A DNA stretch of 64,000 bases, taken from assembly GCA_950022295.1 (NCBI GenBank), contig OX465598.1, forward strand, positions 186,243,501-186,307,500, given 5' to 3'. Below, piece by piece: positions 32,862-43,496 of the stretch (positions within the stretch are counted from its first letter, which is position 1; every line of letters starts with the position of its first letter). The position numbers were made by a program, and so were the translations under genes. The DNA comes from Bromus sterilis (taxonomy: Eukaryota > Streptophyta > Magnoliopsida > Poales > Poaceae). The notes under the pieces were generated by a model. That model was given only the letters and a program-made list of their open reading frames with translations. It had not been told where the DNA came from and made no database searches.

Positions 32862-33434
32862 CCATCTTTATGGAGTTCCTCCATGCGCTTTATACCAATA
32901 TGACCAAGTCGACAATGCCACATCGTCATGTGTTCTTTGTTACTAGGCTTTAATCTTTTGGCCTCTACGTTATTGATGTGGGAGTCATGATATTCGAGAT
33001 CCATTAAGAATAAGCCATTACGCACCGGTGCATGAACATAGAAGACATTATTCTTATAAAACGAACAACCAGTTGTTTCAGATTTAAAAGAATAATGGTC
33101 TCGCATCAAGCAAGAGCCACTCACAATGTTCATACACAACGCGGGTACATAATAGCAATTATTCAAGACAAGAATCAATCCCGAAGGGAGACTAAGACGA
33201 AGCGTGCCAATTGAAATTACTTCAACCTTGGCACCGTTCCCAACGCGCATTGTCACTTCATCCTTCCGCAAGAGTCGTTTATTCTGCATCCCCTCCTGGG
33301 AGTTACAGATGTCAGCAACTGATCCGGTATCAAATATCCAGACGTTGCTCCGAGCACTTGTCAGGAAAACATCAATAACATGTATATCACATATATCCAT
33401 GTCTCTTCCGACAACCTTGTCGGCCTTCTTATCT
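32813..33434 (-). pseudogene. copia protease and GAG-pre-integrase region
   Basis: Protease motif WIFDTGSVADICNS, then the GAG-pre-integrase zinc region with MWHCRLGHIGIKRMEELHKDG. A frameshift near 32860 separates it from the integrase core. Upstream it is cut at 33434 by the CRM-like gypsy element (target TATCT) and continues on the far side at 40966 as gag. Confidence 0.88.
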
Positions 33435-34351
33435 TGATAGAGGCGAAGGTGTCCCGATGTTTCGATGAGATGGTGGAGATCGATTTTTGGTGGAGTAGAC
33501 TTTCACGACCCGACTACGAACGTGCGAAGACGTTGCGCCTTAGCGATCGCTAAACCAACTCCGAGAGGTTATTGATCCCGCGGGTGCACGATCAACCTGA
33601 CCACGAAGGTCAATTCCTGCAAGCAATCGAAGAACAAGCAAGAACTAAGAATTGCAATCTGGATATTGCGAATATAAGATGAAAGATTAACAGAAGTTGG
33701 GGTTCCAATGCGGTCTTGGCCTGGTCGGACGACACAAACGAAGAACTCGAAGTTGCGGCTATGGCTAACTTAAATCTAATTAAAACCCAAGTCTAAACGA
33801 CGCCCTAAGGGCTGTATATATGGGGGAACAGAGGGGATTTTCGTGACCCCTTGGAGGTGGGGTCCGAAAACAACCCTAACTCGGTTTCCCCACACATACG
33901 GACTCTAAAAACAGCCTAGAAGGTGGTATTTCGAAATTACATGGGCCCAGCCCAATATTAAGGTGACGCAGCACCTATAATTGCCCTTGGACGAAAATAA
34001 TGAAGTGGCATCTCGCGTATTTCGTCCAAGACTTCATGCGCGCCTTATGGTGGCTTCAAAGTGCGATAATCACCACTGGAAGCTCCGCTGTCCTTTCCCG
34101 CGCGCGCACCTTCTTCTCCATGCTTGATCCCGCTCCAATGACCATCCTTCTTGTCCATGCTAGGTCCTTCATTCATAAGCAAAACAAAAGTATCTAATTT
34201 AGGCAGCATCATATGTTCATGAACAATAGAAGGATTCGCAAGAAACGAAAGTACCTGATAATTTAGTTGACGTGCACGAGCTCTAGTAACTGGTCCAATA
34301 TGTGTAGTTGGTGAGGATATGGGTGTGACATTAGTAGGGATGTCCTCATCA
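33435..34351 (-). repeat. CRM-like 3' LTR
   Basis: 917 bp, TGATAGAGGCG to TGTCCTCATCA on the plus strand. It encodes about the last 100 codons of the polyprotein at 34045-34351. Confidence 0.95.
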
Positions 34352-37300
34352 TCCTCCCCTTCTTGAATTGAAGTCGTCCTCGACGGAAGCTCATCATCTT
34401 CTCCCAAATAAGGCTTCAAATCTGCAATATTAAATGTGGGACTAACCCCAAAGGCTGCAGGTAGCTCAAGTTTATATGCATTATCATTAATTTTCTTCAA
34501 AACCTTAAAGGGACCATCAGCTCGAGGCATTAACTTAGACTTGCGCAAATCAGGAAACCTATCTTTACGTAGATGTAACCAAACAAGATCTCCGGGTTCA
34601 AACACAACATGCTTTCGACCCCTATCACCAGCAAGCTTGTATCTAGCATTCATGCGCTCAATGTTTTCTTTAGTTAACTCATGCATTTTTAATATCAATT
34701 CAGCACGTTGCTTAGCATCAAAATGAACCTTCTCCGAAGATGGAAGAGGTAGCAAATCAATAGGTGCACGAGGTAGAAAACCATAAACAATCTCAAAAGG
34801 GCACATTTTAGTGGTAGAATGCAATGAACGATTATAAGCAAATTCAATATGAGGTAAACATTCTTCCCACAGTTTCAAGTTACTCTTTAAAACAGCCCTA
34901 AGCATAGTAGACAAAGTCCTATTGACTACTTCAGTTTGTCCATCAGTTTGGGGATGACATGTAGTACTAAAAAGTAGTTTAGTCCCCAACTTAGCCCATA
35001 AGCATCTCCAAAAATGGCTAAGAAACTTAGTATCACGATCCGAGACAATAGTATTGGGCACACCATGTAAGCGAATAATCTCACGAAAGAATAAATCAGC
35101 AACATTAGCAGCATCATCGCTTTTATGACATGGTATAAAATGTGCCATCTTAGAAAATCTATCCACGACAACAAATATGCTATCCCTCCCATTCTTTGTT
35201 CGAGGCAAGCCTAAAACAAAGTCCATGGATATGTCCTCCCACGGAACACTAGGTACAGGTAAAGGCATGTATAAACCATGAGGATTGAGTCGTGACTTAG
35301 CTTTTTGACATGTAGTGCAGCGAGCAACAAAACGCTCAACATCCCGTCTCATCTTTGGCCAAAAGAAATGTGTAGCAAGTACGTCCTCCGTCTTCTTCAC
35401 GCCAAAGTGTCCCATTAATCCTCCTCCATGCGCCTCCTGCAACAACAAAAGACGAATAGAGCTAGCTGGAATGCATAGCTTGTTAGAACGGAACACAAAT
35501 CCATCATTAAGCACAAACTTGTTCCATGTTCTACCCTCTCTACAATTCTGCAATACATCTTTAAATTCCGCATCATTTACGTATTGATCTTTGATTGTCT
35601 CTAAACCGAAAATCTTGAAGTCAAGTTGTGAAAGCATAGTATAACGACGAGACAAAGCATCAGCAATAATATTATCTTTCCCCTTCTTGTGTTTAATGAC
35701 ATAAGGGAAAGTCTCAATAAATTCAACCCACTTAGCATGTCTACGATTAAGTTTTGCTTGACTTCTTATGTGTTTCAAAGATTCATGATCAGAATGTATA
35801 ACAAATTCTTTGGGCCATAAATAATGTTGCCAAGTTTCTAATGTCCGAACAAGAGCATATAATTCCTTATCATAAGTAGAATAGTTCAGACTAGGCCCAC
35901 TCAATTTTTCAGAAAAGTAAGCAACAGGTTTAGCATCTTGTAATAACACACCTCCCAAACCAATCCCACTAGCATCGCATTCAAGCTCAAAAGTCTTATT
36001 AAAATCAGGAAGTTGGAGCAAAGGAGCATGTGTTAACTTATCTTTCAATACGGTGAAGGCTTCTTCCTGTGCGGTACCCCAAGTAAAAGGCACATCCTTG
36101 CGTGTAAGCTCATTGAGAGGTGCAGCAATGGTGCTGAAATCTCTCACAAAACGCCTATAGAATCCAGCGAGGCCAAGAAAACTCCTCACTTGTGTGACCG
36201 TTTTGGGCTGCGGCCAACTCTCAATCGCCTCGATCTTGGCTTTATCAACTTCAATTCCCTGCGGAGTAACAACATAGCCAAGAAACGATACTCGGTCGGT
36301 GCAAAAGGTGCACTTCCCAAGGTTACCAAACAAACGTGCATTACGTAGAGCAATAAAAACAGCACGTAAATGATCCAAATGTTCCTCCAAAGATTTGCTA
36401 TAAATCAGTATATCATCAAAATAGACTACCACAAATCGTCCAATGAAAGCACGTAAAACCTCGTTCATTAATCTCATGAAAGTGCTAGGTGCATTAGTTA
36501 ACCCAAAAGGCATGACTAACCACTCATATAATCCAAACTTAGTTTTAAATGCCGTTTTCCATTCATCTCCTAATTTCATGCGAATTTGATGGTATCCACT
36601 ACGCAAATCAACTTTGGAAAACATGGTAGAGCCACTTAATTCATCAAGCATATCATCTAACCTAGGAATAGGATGACGATAACGAATAGTAATATTATTA
36701 ATGGCTCGACAATCAACACACATACGCCATGTTCCATCCTTTTTAGGCACTAATATAACAGGAACAGCACAAGGACTAAGGGATTCACGTATGTAACCTT
36801 TGTCGAGTAGCTCTTGTACTTGACGCTGAATCTCCTTTGTCTCCTCCGGATTGGTACAGTATGGCGCACGGTTGGGCAGTGAAGCACCGGGAATTAAGTC
36901 AATCTGATGCTCAATCCCTCGAATAGGTGGTAATCCCGGTGGTACGTCTTGTGGAAAGACGTCAATAAACTCCTGCAAAAGGTCAGTGACAACAGGAGGC
37001 AAAGAAGGAGGCAATTCCTCAAATGAAAACAAAGCTTCTTTGCACACAAAAGCATAGCACACATATTGACTAGCATCCAAATCTGAAATATCAACTTTAG
37101 TAGCAAGCAAAGTTGGACTAGTCAATTTAATTTCATTAGACACAGCAGAAGAAGATTTGCTATTAGTCTTATGTTGTTGCTCAAATTCTTTGGCTGCTAT
37201 CTCATTTTCACTCTTATTTTTCTCCTGTTTAGCTTTACTAGCTCTAGCAAGATCATCTTTCACAATTTGTTCAGGAGACATAGGAAGTAAAGCAATATTT

Positions 37301-39156
37301 TTATCCTGATGAACTAGAGTAAACTGATTTGTCCTACCATGGTGTACAACATTCCTATCAAATTGCCATGGTCTACCAAGTAAAAGAGAGCATGCTTGCA
37401 TGGGTACCACATCACAATCAACATAATCAGCATATGCAGCAATGCTAAAGTGCACACGAACAGAACGCGTTACCTTAATCTTACCACTATTGTTAAACCA
37501 CTGAATATAGTACGGATGGGGGTGTGGTCTTGTGGTGAGAGATAGCTTCTCCACCAACTCCATGCTAGCCAAGTTGTTGCAACTCCCTCCGTCAATGATG
37601 ATGCGAACCGAACGTTCTTTCACCACTCCCTTTGTGTGGAACAAATTATGCCTCTGGTTTTGCTCAGCCTTCGTTACCTGCACACTTAACACACGTTGAG
37701 CAACCAAACTAGCATATTTATCTGCATCATCAGGAGCCATATACTCCATATCATGAGCATCATCATGGGCACCCTGTTCCTCATGAGCAATGAGAACTAA
37801 AGTCTCCTCATCATAGTCACTTGCTGACTCATACCCACCATCCGCCGTAATAATCATCACACGCTTGGAGGGACAGTCTTTTGCGAAGTGACCTCCACCT
37901 TGGCACCTGCGACATTTAATATCACGATCTCGTGTTTGCCCTGTGGAAGCCATGGATGAAGAAGAACTCGCCGCTGGACCACTCTGTGCACCCTTGAATG
38001 GTGGCGCTGACTGTTTTGGTGGCTCCCTGTAAGAATGAGCGGCTGAAGTAGAGGGTGGAGCAGCAGGACGTGTGGATGTAGAAGGTCCACGCGATGTCCA
38101 TGATGTATTTCGTCCTGCAGAAAAGTTAGGTCTCGTAGCGGCCTGTCGATCCTGCACTTCACGTTCAGCTTTACAAGCAAGATGAAACAAACGAGTAATA
38201 GTAGCATAGTCCTTGTATTCTAGAATAGTTTGTATCTCCCTGTTTAAGCCACCTATGAAACGTGCAAACATAGCTTCATTATCCTCTACTAGGCCACATC
38301 TAATCAATCCAGTTTGTAATTCTTGATAATATTCCTCTACAGAATTTTTTCCTTGTCTCAAACGCTGTAATTTTTGTAGCAATTCACGTTGATAATAAGG
38401 AGGAACCCAGCGAGTACGCATAGCATCTTTTAAAGCAGCCCAAGTAGCTGGAATATTATTAGCATGCAATCTACAATGTTCAGACCACCAAATAGATGCA
38501 AAACCCGTGAATTCACAAACAGCAGCAGTAACACGTCTATTCTCAGGATATTGTAAACATGTAAAGCGTTGTTCAGTTTCTAACTCCCAAGTAAGATAAG
38601 CATCAGGAATATATCTACCCTCAAACGGCTTAAGATTCAATTTAAGTTTAGGCACATGTTCATCATCGCGTACCTGAGGGGGTGGTTGGTGTCGACCGTG
38701 GCGAATGTTGGGACGTGGACGTCCAGCTGGCTGTTCATAGGCCGCTTCTTGTTCCACCTCCTCCTCGTAATCACCCTCGTAGTTGTCGTCCTGGCCGACG
38801 TCAGAGGCAGCAGCAGCAGTAACTGCAGCAGCAGCAGGAGCACCAGCAGCTTGTCCGCCCGGAAACAGAATACGTCGTGCACGTCGTGGTGGCGGTGGCT
38901 GTGCTGGAGCGGCCGCAGGCTGTATAGGTAAGCGTGCGAGCAACTCAGTAAACTTGGCGTCGAGCTTGGTGTCGATCATCTTCTCCACACCATCAATCGC
39001 CTCTGTAAATCTGTTCTCGATGTCATTCACCTGTTCAGACATCATTTGTGCAAATTTATCATGTAATGCTTTGTTTGTCATATTCTCCCAATCAGGTGCA
39101 TCCCGCGCCACTTCATCATGGGATCCTGGCATGGTTAGCAGAAATAGAAAACACAC
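34045..39156 (-). CDS. CRM-like Gag-Pol polyprotein, intact
   Basis: 1703 residues; the Met at residue 9 (39132) is an alternative start. Order: coiled-coil-prone N-terminus, Ala/Pro-rich linker, Gag domain (about 165-335), CCHC knuckle C415-C418-H423-C428, protease IIDGGSCNN (D522), RT with YFDD at 912-915, RNase H with CDAS at 1060-1063, integrase zinc finger (H-H-C-C about 1243-1283) and catalytic D1312, D1373, E1409 with 35-residue spacing. No classical chromodomain is evident. The C-terminus (VTRARARQLNYQVLSFL onward) is encoded inside the 3' LTR, as known for CRM elements. Every key catalytic residue is present and there is no stop or frameshift, so it could be functional. Confidence 0.93.
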   Translation of the reverse strand: MCFLFLLTMPGSHDEVARDAPDWENMTNKALHDKFAQMMSEQVNDIENRFTEAIDGVEKMIDTKLDAKFTELLARLPIQPAAAPAQPPPPRRARRILFPGGQAAGAPAAAAVTAAAASDVGQDDNYEGDYEEEVEQEAAYEQPAGRPRPNIRHGRHQPPPQVRDDEHVPKLKLNLKPFEGRYIPDAYLTWELETEQRFTCLQYPENRRVTAAVCEFTGFASIWWSEHCRLHANNIPATWAALKDAMRTRWVPPYYQRELLQKLQRLRQGKNSVEEYYQELQTGLIRCGLVEDNEAMFARFIGGLNREIQTILEYKDYATITRLFHLACKAEREVQDRQAATRPNFSAGRNTSWTSRGPSTSTRPAAPPSTSAAHSYREPPKQSAPPFKGAQSGPAASSSSSMASTGQTRDRDIKCRRCQGGGHFAKDCPSKRVMIITADGGYESASDYDEETLVLIAHEEQGAHDDAHDMEYMAPDDADKYASLVAQRVLSVQVTKAEQNQRHNLFHTKGVVKERSVRIIIDGGSCNNLASMELVEKLSLTTRPHPHPYYIQWFNNSGKIKVTRSVRVHFSIAAYADYVDCDVVPMQACSLLLGRPWQFDRNVVHHGRTNQFTLVHQDKNIALLPMSPEQIVKDDLARASKAKQEKNKSENEIAAKEFEQQHKTNSKSSSAVSNEIKLTSPTLLATKVDISDLDASQYVCYAFVCKEALFSFEELPPSLPPVVTDLLQEFIDVFPQDVPPGLPPIRGIEHQIDLIPGASLPNRAPYCTNPEETKEIQRQVQELLDKGYIRESLSPCAVPVILVPKKDGTWRMCVDCRAINNITIRYRHPIPRLDDMLDELSGSTMFSKVDLRSGYHQIRMKLGDEWKTAFKTKFGLYEWLVMPFGLTNAPSTFMRLMNEVLRAFIGRFVVVYFDDILIYSKSLEEHLDHLRAVFIALRNARLFGNLGKCTFCTDRVSFLGYVVTPQGIEVDKAKIEAIESWPQPKTVTQVRSFLGLAGFYRRFVRDFSTIAAPLNELTRKDVPFTWGTAQEEAFTVLKDKLTHAPLLQLPDFNKTFELECDASGIGLGGVLLQDAKPVAYFSEKLSGPSLNYSTYDKELYALVRTLETWQHYLWPKEFVIHSDHESLKHIRSQAKLNRRHAKWVEFIETFPYVIKHKKGKDNIIADALSRRYTMLSQLDFKIFGLETIKDQYVNDAEFKDVLQNCREGRTWNKFVLNDGFVFRSNKLCIPASSIRLLLLQEAHGGGLMGHFGVKKTEDVLATHFFWPKMRRDVERFVARCTTCQKAKSRLNPHGLYMPLPVPSVPWEDISMDFVLGLPRTKNGRDSIFVVVDRFSKMAHFIPCHKSDDAANVADLFFREIIRLHGVPNTIVSDRDTKFLSHFWRCLWAKLGTKLLFSTTCHPQTDGQTEVVNRTLSTMLRAVLKSNLKLWEECLPHIEFAYNRSLHSTTKMCPFEIVYGFLPRAPIDLLPLPSSEKVHFDAKQRAELILKMHELTKENIERMNARYKLAGDRGRKHVVFEPGDLVWLHLRKDRFPDLRKSKLMPRADGPFKVLKKINDNAYKLELPAAFGVSPTFNIADLKPYLGEDDELPSRTTSIQEGEDDEDIPTNVTPISSPTTHIGPVTRARARQLNYQVLSFLANPSIVHEHMMLPKLDTFVLLMNEGPSMDKKDGHWSGIKHGEEGARAGKDSGASSGDYRTLKPP
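34352..34364 (-). other. CRM-like polypurine tract
   Basis: AAGAAGGGGAGGA on the minus strand immediately before the 3' LTR. It lies inside the pol coding sequence, so it also encodes part of the acidic EEGEDD-like stretch. Confidence 0.8.
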
Positions 39157-40037
39157 AGAAGTATGATCCTACTTCGACTAAGGGGATGTGGGGTGGTGGA
39201 AAGCACAAATCCGTCAAGCTTTTCTTCAGTTCTTACCGATTCTTACCTAGCAGCAGGTGGTGATGTACAACCAACGGGTCAAAACTCTCAGAGATGTGGT
39301 AGAGCGATGGCCAGGAGGTGTCAACCGCACGAAGTAGAATATATGTGGAGCTGTAGGTAGGTTTGACAAATATGGTAGCAAAAAGCTCAACAGTAATCAA
39401 AACAGAGATGCAAAGTTGAATAAACACTCAACGTCGGTACTGTGCTGATCCTAGGCTAGACCGTACTAGAGACGCGAGCCTAAAACACCAACGAAAGCAC
39501 GGCGCGGCACGTAACAACTGTGAAGCACACTCTGAATTTTTTTTTTTTTTTTTTTTTTTGGAAATCACCCTCTTCTACGTACGACAAAAGATTGGTGAAA
39601 TCCGACTCTAATCAACTCAAAACTATTCTGGCTACGGAGATATCACAAACCGAACGGGTGATGGAACTAGACTCGGATCGGTAGGTTGTGGTGGTGTGTA
39701 TGGACTCTGCTTGGCGGAACGTGGTGGTGTATCTGGACTCGGATTGGCGGAACGTGGTGGTGTACTACTGTTCGGCGGCGGCGTGACAAAACTGTGATCA
39801 GAACTCGAAACTCTAAGGTAACTAGACGCTAAGATCAGCAACTCGACACAACGATGCAACCGCAAATTCAACAATGCAAACTACTGTAAAGAAAACTGGA
39901 CAAAGGCTCGGACTGTTTTGGGACGTGATGATCTAACCCTAATTTTTTTTTGTTGGCTTTTTCGTGGACTGTAGGTATGAAAAACAAAACCAATCTAGAC
40001 TGCGAAAACTGGTAAATCTCACCGAGCAACCTGGAAA
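39157..40037 (-). other. leader of the CRM-like element
   Basis: Noncoding, with a 23-base homopolymer of T on the plus strand at 39537-39559. The start region has several short upstream frames but no domain. Confidence 0.6.
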
Positions 40038-40047
40038 TCTGATACCA
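40038..40047 (-). other. CRM-like primer binding site
   Basis: TGGTATCAGA on the minus strand, two bases inside the 5' LTR. It matches the 3' end complement of initiator-Met tRNA. Confidence 0.8.
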
Positions 40048-40049
40048 CT

Positions 40050-40965
40050 TGATAGAGGCGAAGGTGTCCCGATGTTTCGATGAGATGGTGGAGATCGATT
40101 TTTGGTGGAGTAGACTTTCACGACCCGACTACGAACGTGCGAAGACGTTGCGCCTTAGCGATCGCTAAACCAACTCCGAGAGGTTATTGATCCCGCGGGT
40201 GCACGATCAACCTGACCACGAAGGTCAATTCTGCAAGCAATCGAAGAACAAGCAAGAACTAAGAATTGCAATCTGGATATTGCGAATATAAGATGAAAGA
40301 TTAACAGAAGTTGGGGTTCCAATGCGGTCTTGGCCTGGTCGGACGACACAAACGAAGAACTCGAAGTTGCGTCTATGGCTAACTTAAATCTAATTAAAAC
40401 CCAAGTCTAAACGACGCCCTAAGGGCTGTATATATGGGGGAACAGAGGGGATTTTCGTGACCCCTTGGAGGTGGGGTCCGAAAACAACCCTAACTCGGTT
40501 TCCCCACACATACGGACTCTAAAAACAGCCTAGAAGGTGGTATTTCGAAATTACATGGGCCCAGCCCAATATTAAGGTGACGCAGCACCTATAATTGCCC
40601 TTGGACGAAAATAATGAAGTGGCATCTCGCGTATTTCGTCCAAGACTTCATGCGCGCCTTATGGTGGCTTCAAAGTGCGATAATCACCACTGGAAGCTCC
40701 GCTGTCCTTTCCCGCGCGCGCACCTTCTTCTCCATGCTTGATCCCGCTCCAATGACCATCCTTCTTGTCCATGCTAGGTCCTTCATTCATAAGCAAAACA
40801 AAAGTATCTAATTTAGGCAGCATCATATGTTCATGAACAATAGAAGGATTCGCAAGAAACGAAAGTACCTGATAATTTAGTTGACGTGCACGAGCTCTAG
40901 TAACTGGTCCAATATGTGTAGTTGGTGAGGATATGGGTGTAACATTAGTAGGGATGTCCTCATCA
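40050..40965 (-). repeat. CRM-like 5' LTR
   Basis: 916 bp. A CATATATACAG TATA-like box lies at 40427-40436 on the minus strand, about 530 bases into the LTR. The TATCT duplication follows at 40966. Confidence 0.95.
40427..40436 (-). promoter_or_regulatory. TATA-like box of the CRM-like 5' LTR
   Basis: TATATACAG context on the minus strand, conserved in the other copies of this LTR (for example near 33820 and 41975). It is the likely start region for element RNA. Confidence 0.55.
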
Positions 40966-42529
40966 TATCTTCTAGGTACTTGGTGCAGCTGTGCTCCTTC
41001 TTGATTTCCATCTCAGCAATTTTGAGTATTGTGAACAATTCAGAAAGGGTCTCAACCATTCCTTGCATGTTGTACTTCAACACAAAACTCTCATAGCTAG
41101 GGGGTAGCGACCGCAACACCCTATCAATCGCCACTTCATCTGGAATCTTAAATTCTAGATCATTTAGGCGTTGAACGTAGTCAGACATTTTGACTACGTG
41201 CTCAGTCATGCTGGTGTGCTCTTCCATCTTCGCAGAGAAGAAAGCTTCACAAACTTCATTTCTCTCAACCTTGGCTTGAGGTGCAAAGACGGTCTTGAGG
41301 TCAGTGATTATCTCATAAGAACTGAAGCTCTCGAACCGTTTCTGCAGTTCAGCCTCCATGGCATGGAGCATACCCTTCTTGACAAAGGAGGAATCATCCG
41401 ACTTAATGAGATAGACTTTCTTCTCAGCCGGAGTAGAGGTAGTTGTTGGTGCATCTCCTAATGCAGTCTCAAGTACATAGGACATTTTGAGGGGAACGAG
41501 GAGAATCCTCAGGGTGCGGAACCAGGAGGTGAAGTTTGACCCATTAGTTTTCCGTTTATCTTTCTCTAGGAATGATCCTAAGTTGAACGAGGGGTGATAG
41601 AGGCGAAGGTGTCCCGATGTTTCGATGAGATGGTGGAGATCGATTATGGTGGAGTAGACTTTCACGACCCGACTACGAACGTGCGAAGACGTTGCGCCTT
41701 AGCGATCGCTAAACCAACTCCGAGAGGTTATTGATCCCGCGGATGCACGATCAACCTGACCACGAAGGTCTAATTCCTGCAAGCAATCGAAGAACAAGCA
41801 AGAACTAAGAATTGCAATCTGGATATTGCGAATATAAGATGAAAGATTACGAAAGTTGGGGTTCCAATGAGGTCTTGGCCTGGTCGGATGACACAAACGA
41901 AGAGCTCGAAGTTGCGGCTATGGCTAACTTAAATCTAATTAAAACCCAAGTCTAAACGACGCCCTAAGGGCTGTATATATGGGGGAACAGAGGGGATTTT
42001 CGTGACCCCTTGGAGGTGGGGTCCGAAAACAACCCTAACTCGGTTTCCCCACACATACGGACTCTAAAAACAGCCTATAAGGTGGTATTTCGAAGTTACA
42101 TGGGCCCAGCCCAATATTAAGGTGACGCAGCACCTATAATTTCCCTTGGACGAAAATAATGAAGTGGCATCTCGTGTATTTCGTCCAAGACTTCATGCGC
42201 GCCTTATGGTGGCTTCAAAGTGCGATAATCACCACTGGAAGCTCCGCTGTCCTTTCCCGCGCGCACACCTTCTTCTCCATGCTTGATCCCGCTCCAATGA
42301 CCATCCTTCTTGTCCATGCTAGGTCCTTCATTCATAAGCAAAACAAAAGTATCTAATTTAGGCAGTATCATATGTTCATGAACAATAGAAGGATTCGCAA
42401 GAAACGAAAGTACCTGATAATTTAGTTGACGTGCACGAGCTCTAGTAACTGGTCCAATATGTGTAGTTGGTGAGGATATGGGTGTAACATTAGTAGGGAT
42501 GTCCTCATCAAGGGGCGTGGTGCTGTCAT
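40966..42529 (-). pseudogene. copia Gag, split by a solo LTR and internally deleted
   Basis: The start is ATG at 42527-42529, six codons before the solo LTR at 41595-42510. Coding resumes at 41594 with a UBN2/copia-type Gag: SFNLGSFLEKDKR, FTSWFRTLRILL, MEHTSM-like and LPPSYESFV blocks. It ends EMEIKKEHSCTKYLED at the CRM-like insertion and would continue at 33434. In relatives a basic linker and a CCHC knuckle separate the IKKEH and KYLEDKK blocks; here they are nearly adjacent, so the zinc knuckle has been deleted. Capsid assembly might survive, RNA packaging should not. Confidence 0.85.
41595..42510 (-). repeat. solo LTR C of the CRM-like family
   Basis: 916 bp in minus orientation, flanked by perfect duplications AGGGG (41590-41594, 42511-42515). 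It was inserted in copia gag. Confidence 0.95.
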
Positions 42530-43482
42530 CTACAAGGTTGATTCACAAAGATACATATTTAGACTTTTGTTCATAATGTGGAGTTCAATTACAATTAATT
42601 CTAAAACTCCCACTTAGGAAAAACATCTCTCAATTTTGCTAAGTGATTACACGATCCTAGAACACCATACCTCCCCCGTGTGACACGACCATCAGTATGT
42701 TGTTCAAGGTAGGCCATCATGCCAATCACATCATCCATGTGACTCATGCTCGACCTTTCGGTCTCTTGTGTCCCGAGGCCATGTCTGCACATGCCAGGCT
42801 CGCCATCACACCCTATGTGATTTGTTGCTGTGTCATACAAGGCCATGCTTCTGGGCATGCTAGGCTTGCTACACCCACCTCTTGTGAACGAAAAAATGTT
42901 TGACATCCGTGTGACACGTGATGCCTCCATAATGTAGAACTTTCCAGGTGGTGCTCACTAGGGTAAGGACACTATGTTGGTTTTAGCGAGAGATGGTCCT
43001 GTTTCGTTCTACCGTCGATATATCTAGCATACTAGCATAAAACAGGAAGTAAAAACTGTAAATAATACAACCTATGATCCCCCTTCATGCAAAGCAAAGT
43101 TAAAACGCCTTTCTACTTTAGCTTGTGCAAGTTTTATGTGGCTGCTAGGGGTTTCGAGAGAGAGAACCGATTTCTATCCTACGAAAACATGCCACAACAC
43201 CGATCCCCAATCGTCTCTATTACACCCCTGTCGGGGCCCTCCGTTGCAAACATCTTCGCATCGCTAATGCAAAGAGACAGACACCCCCCAGCCACTTTAT
43301 ATGGTACAAGCCATATGTCAAGCATGGAACCAGTCTCGCGTAAACGCGTATGGTCGGTCGGGGGCCGCTTCATCAAACATTGCCGCGACGCTAAATTAGT
43401 ACACGTGGGAGGGTAACGAATGAAGATTCGATGCCCACATCCTAGATGTGTTCTACCCGTACAATACATCTACGCATAGCTA
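42530..43482 (-). other. copia leader
   Basis: Untranslated region between the primer site and gag start. A short inverted motif (CATGCCAGGC / GCATGCTAGGC) occurs near 42790-42870. No domain on either strand. Confidence 0.55.
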
Positions 43483-43495
43483 GCTCATGATACCA
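43483..43495 (-). other. copia primer binding site
   Basis: TGGTATCATGAGC on the minus strand, one base inside the 5' LTR; the initiator-Met tRNA type usual in copia elements. Confidence 0.85.
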
Positions 43496-43496
43496 C

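Larger units (their letters stand above)
33435..40965 (-). mobile_element. full-length CRM-like Ty3/gypsy element
   Basis: LTRs 33435-34351 and 40050-40965 differ at only about three positions. Perfect duplications TATCT lie at 33430-33434 and 40966-40970. The primer site TGGTATCAGA is at the right inner edge, and a polypurine tract AAGAAGGGGAGGA at the left. One uninterrupted gag-pol frame is present. The LTR start TGATGAGGACATCC, the LTR length of about 916 bp and the run of pol into the 3' LTR all resemble the CRM (Cereba-type) chromoviruses of cereal centromeres; the lineage call is inferred. This is the youngest and most complete element in the window. Confidence 0.93.

Noticed and set aside
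34000..34197. A 65-codon frame repeated in the CRM-like LTR copies (also at 17836, 40614, 42159 and reversed at 14713).
   Set aside because: It lies antisense to the pol C-terminal coding tail in the same LTR; its conservation follows from the sense coding and repeat copy number. No start context or domain.
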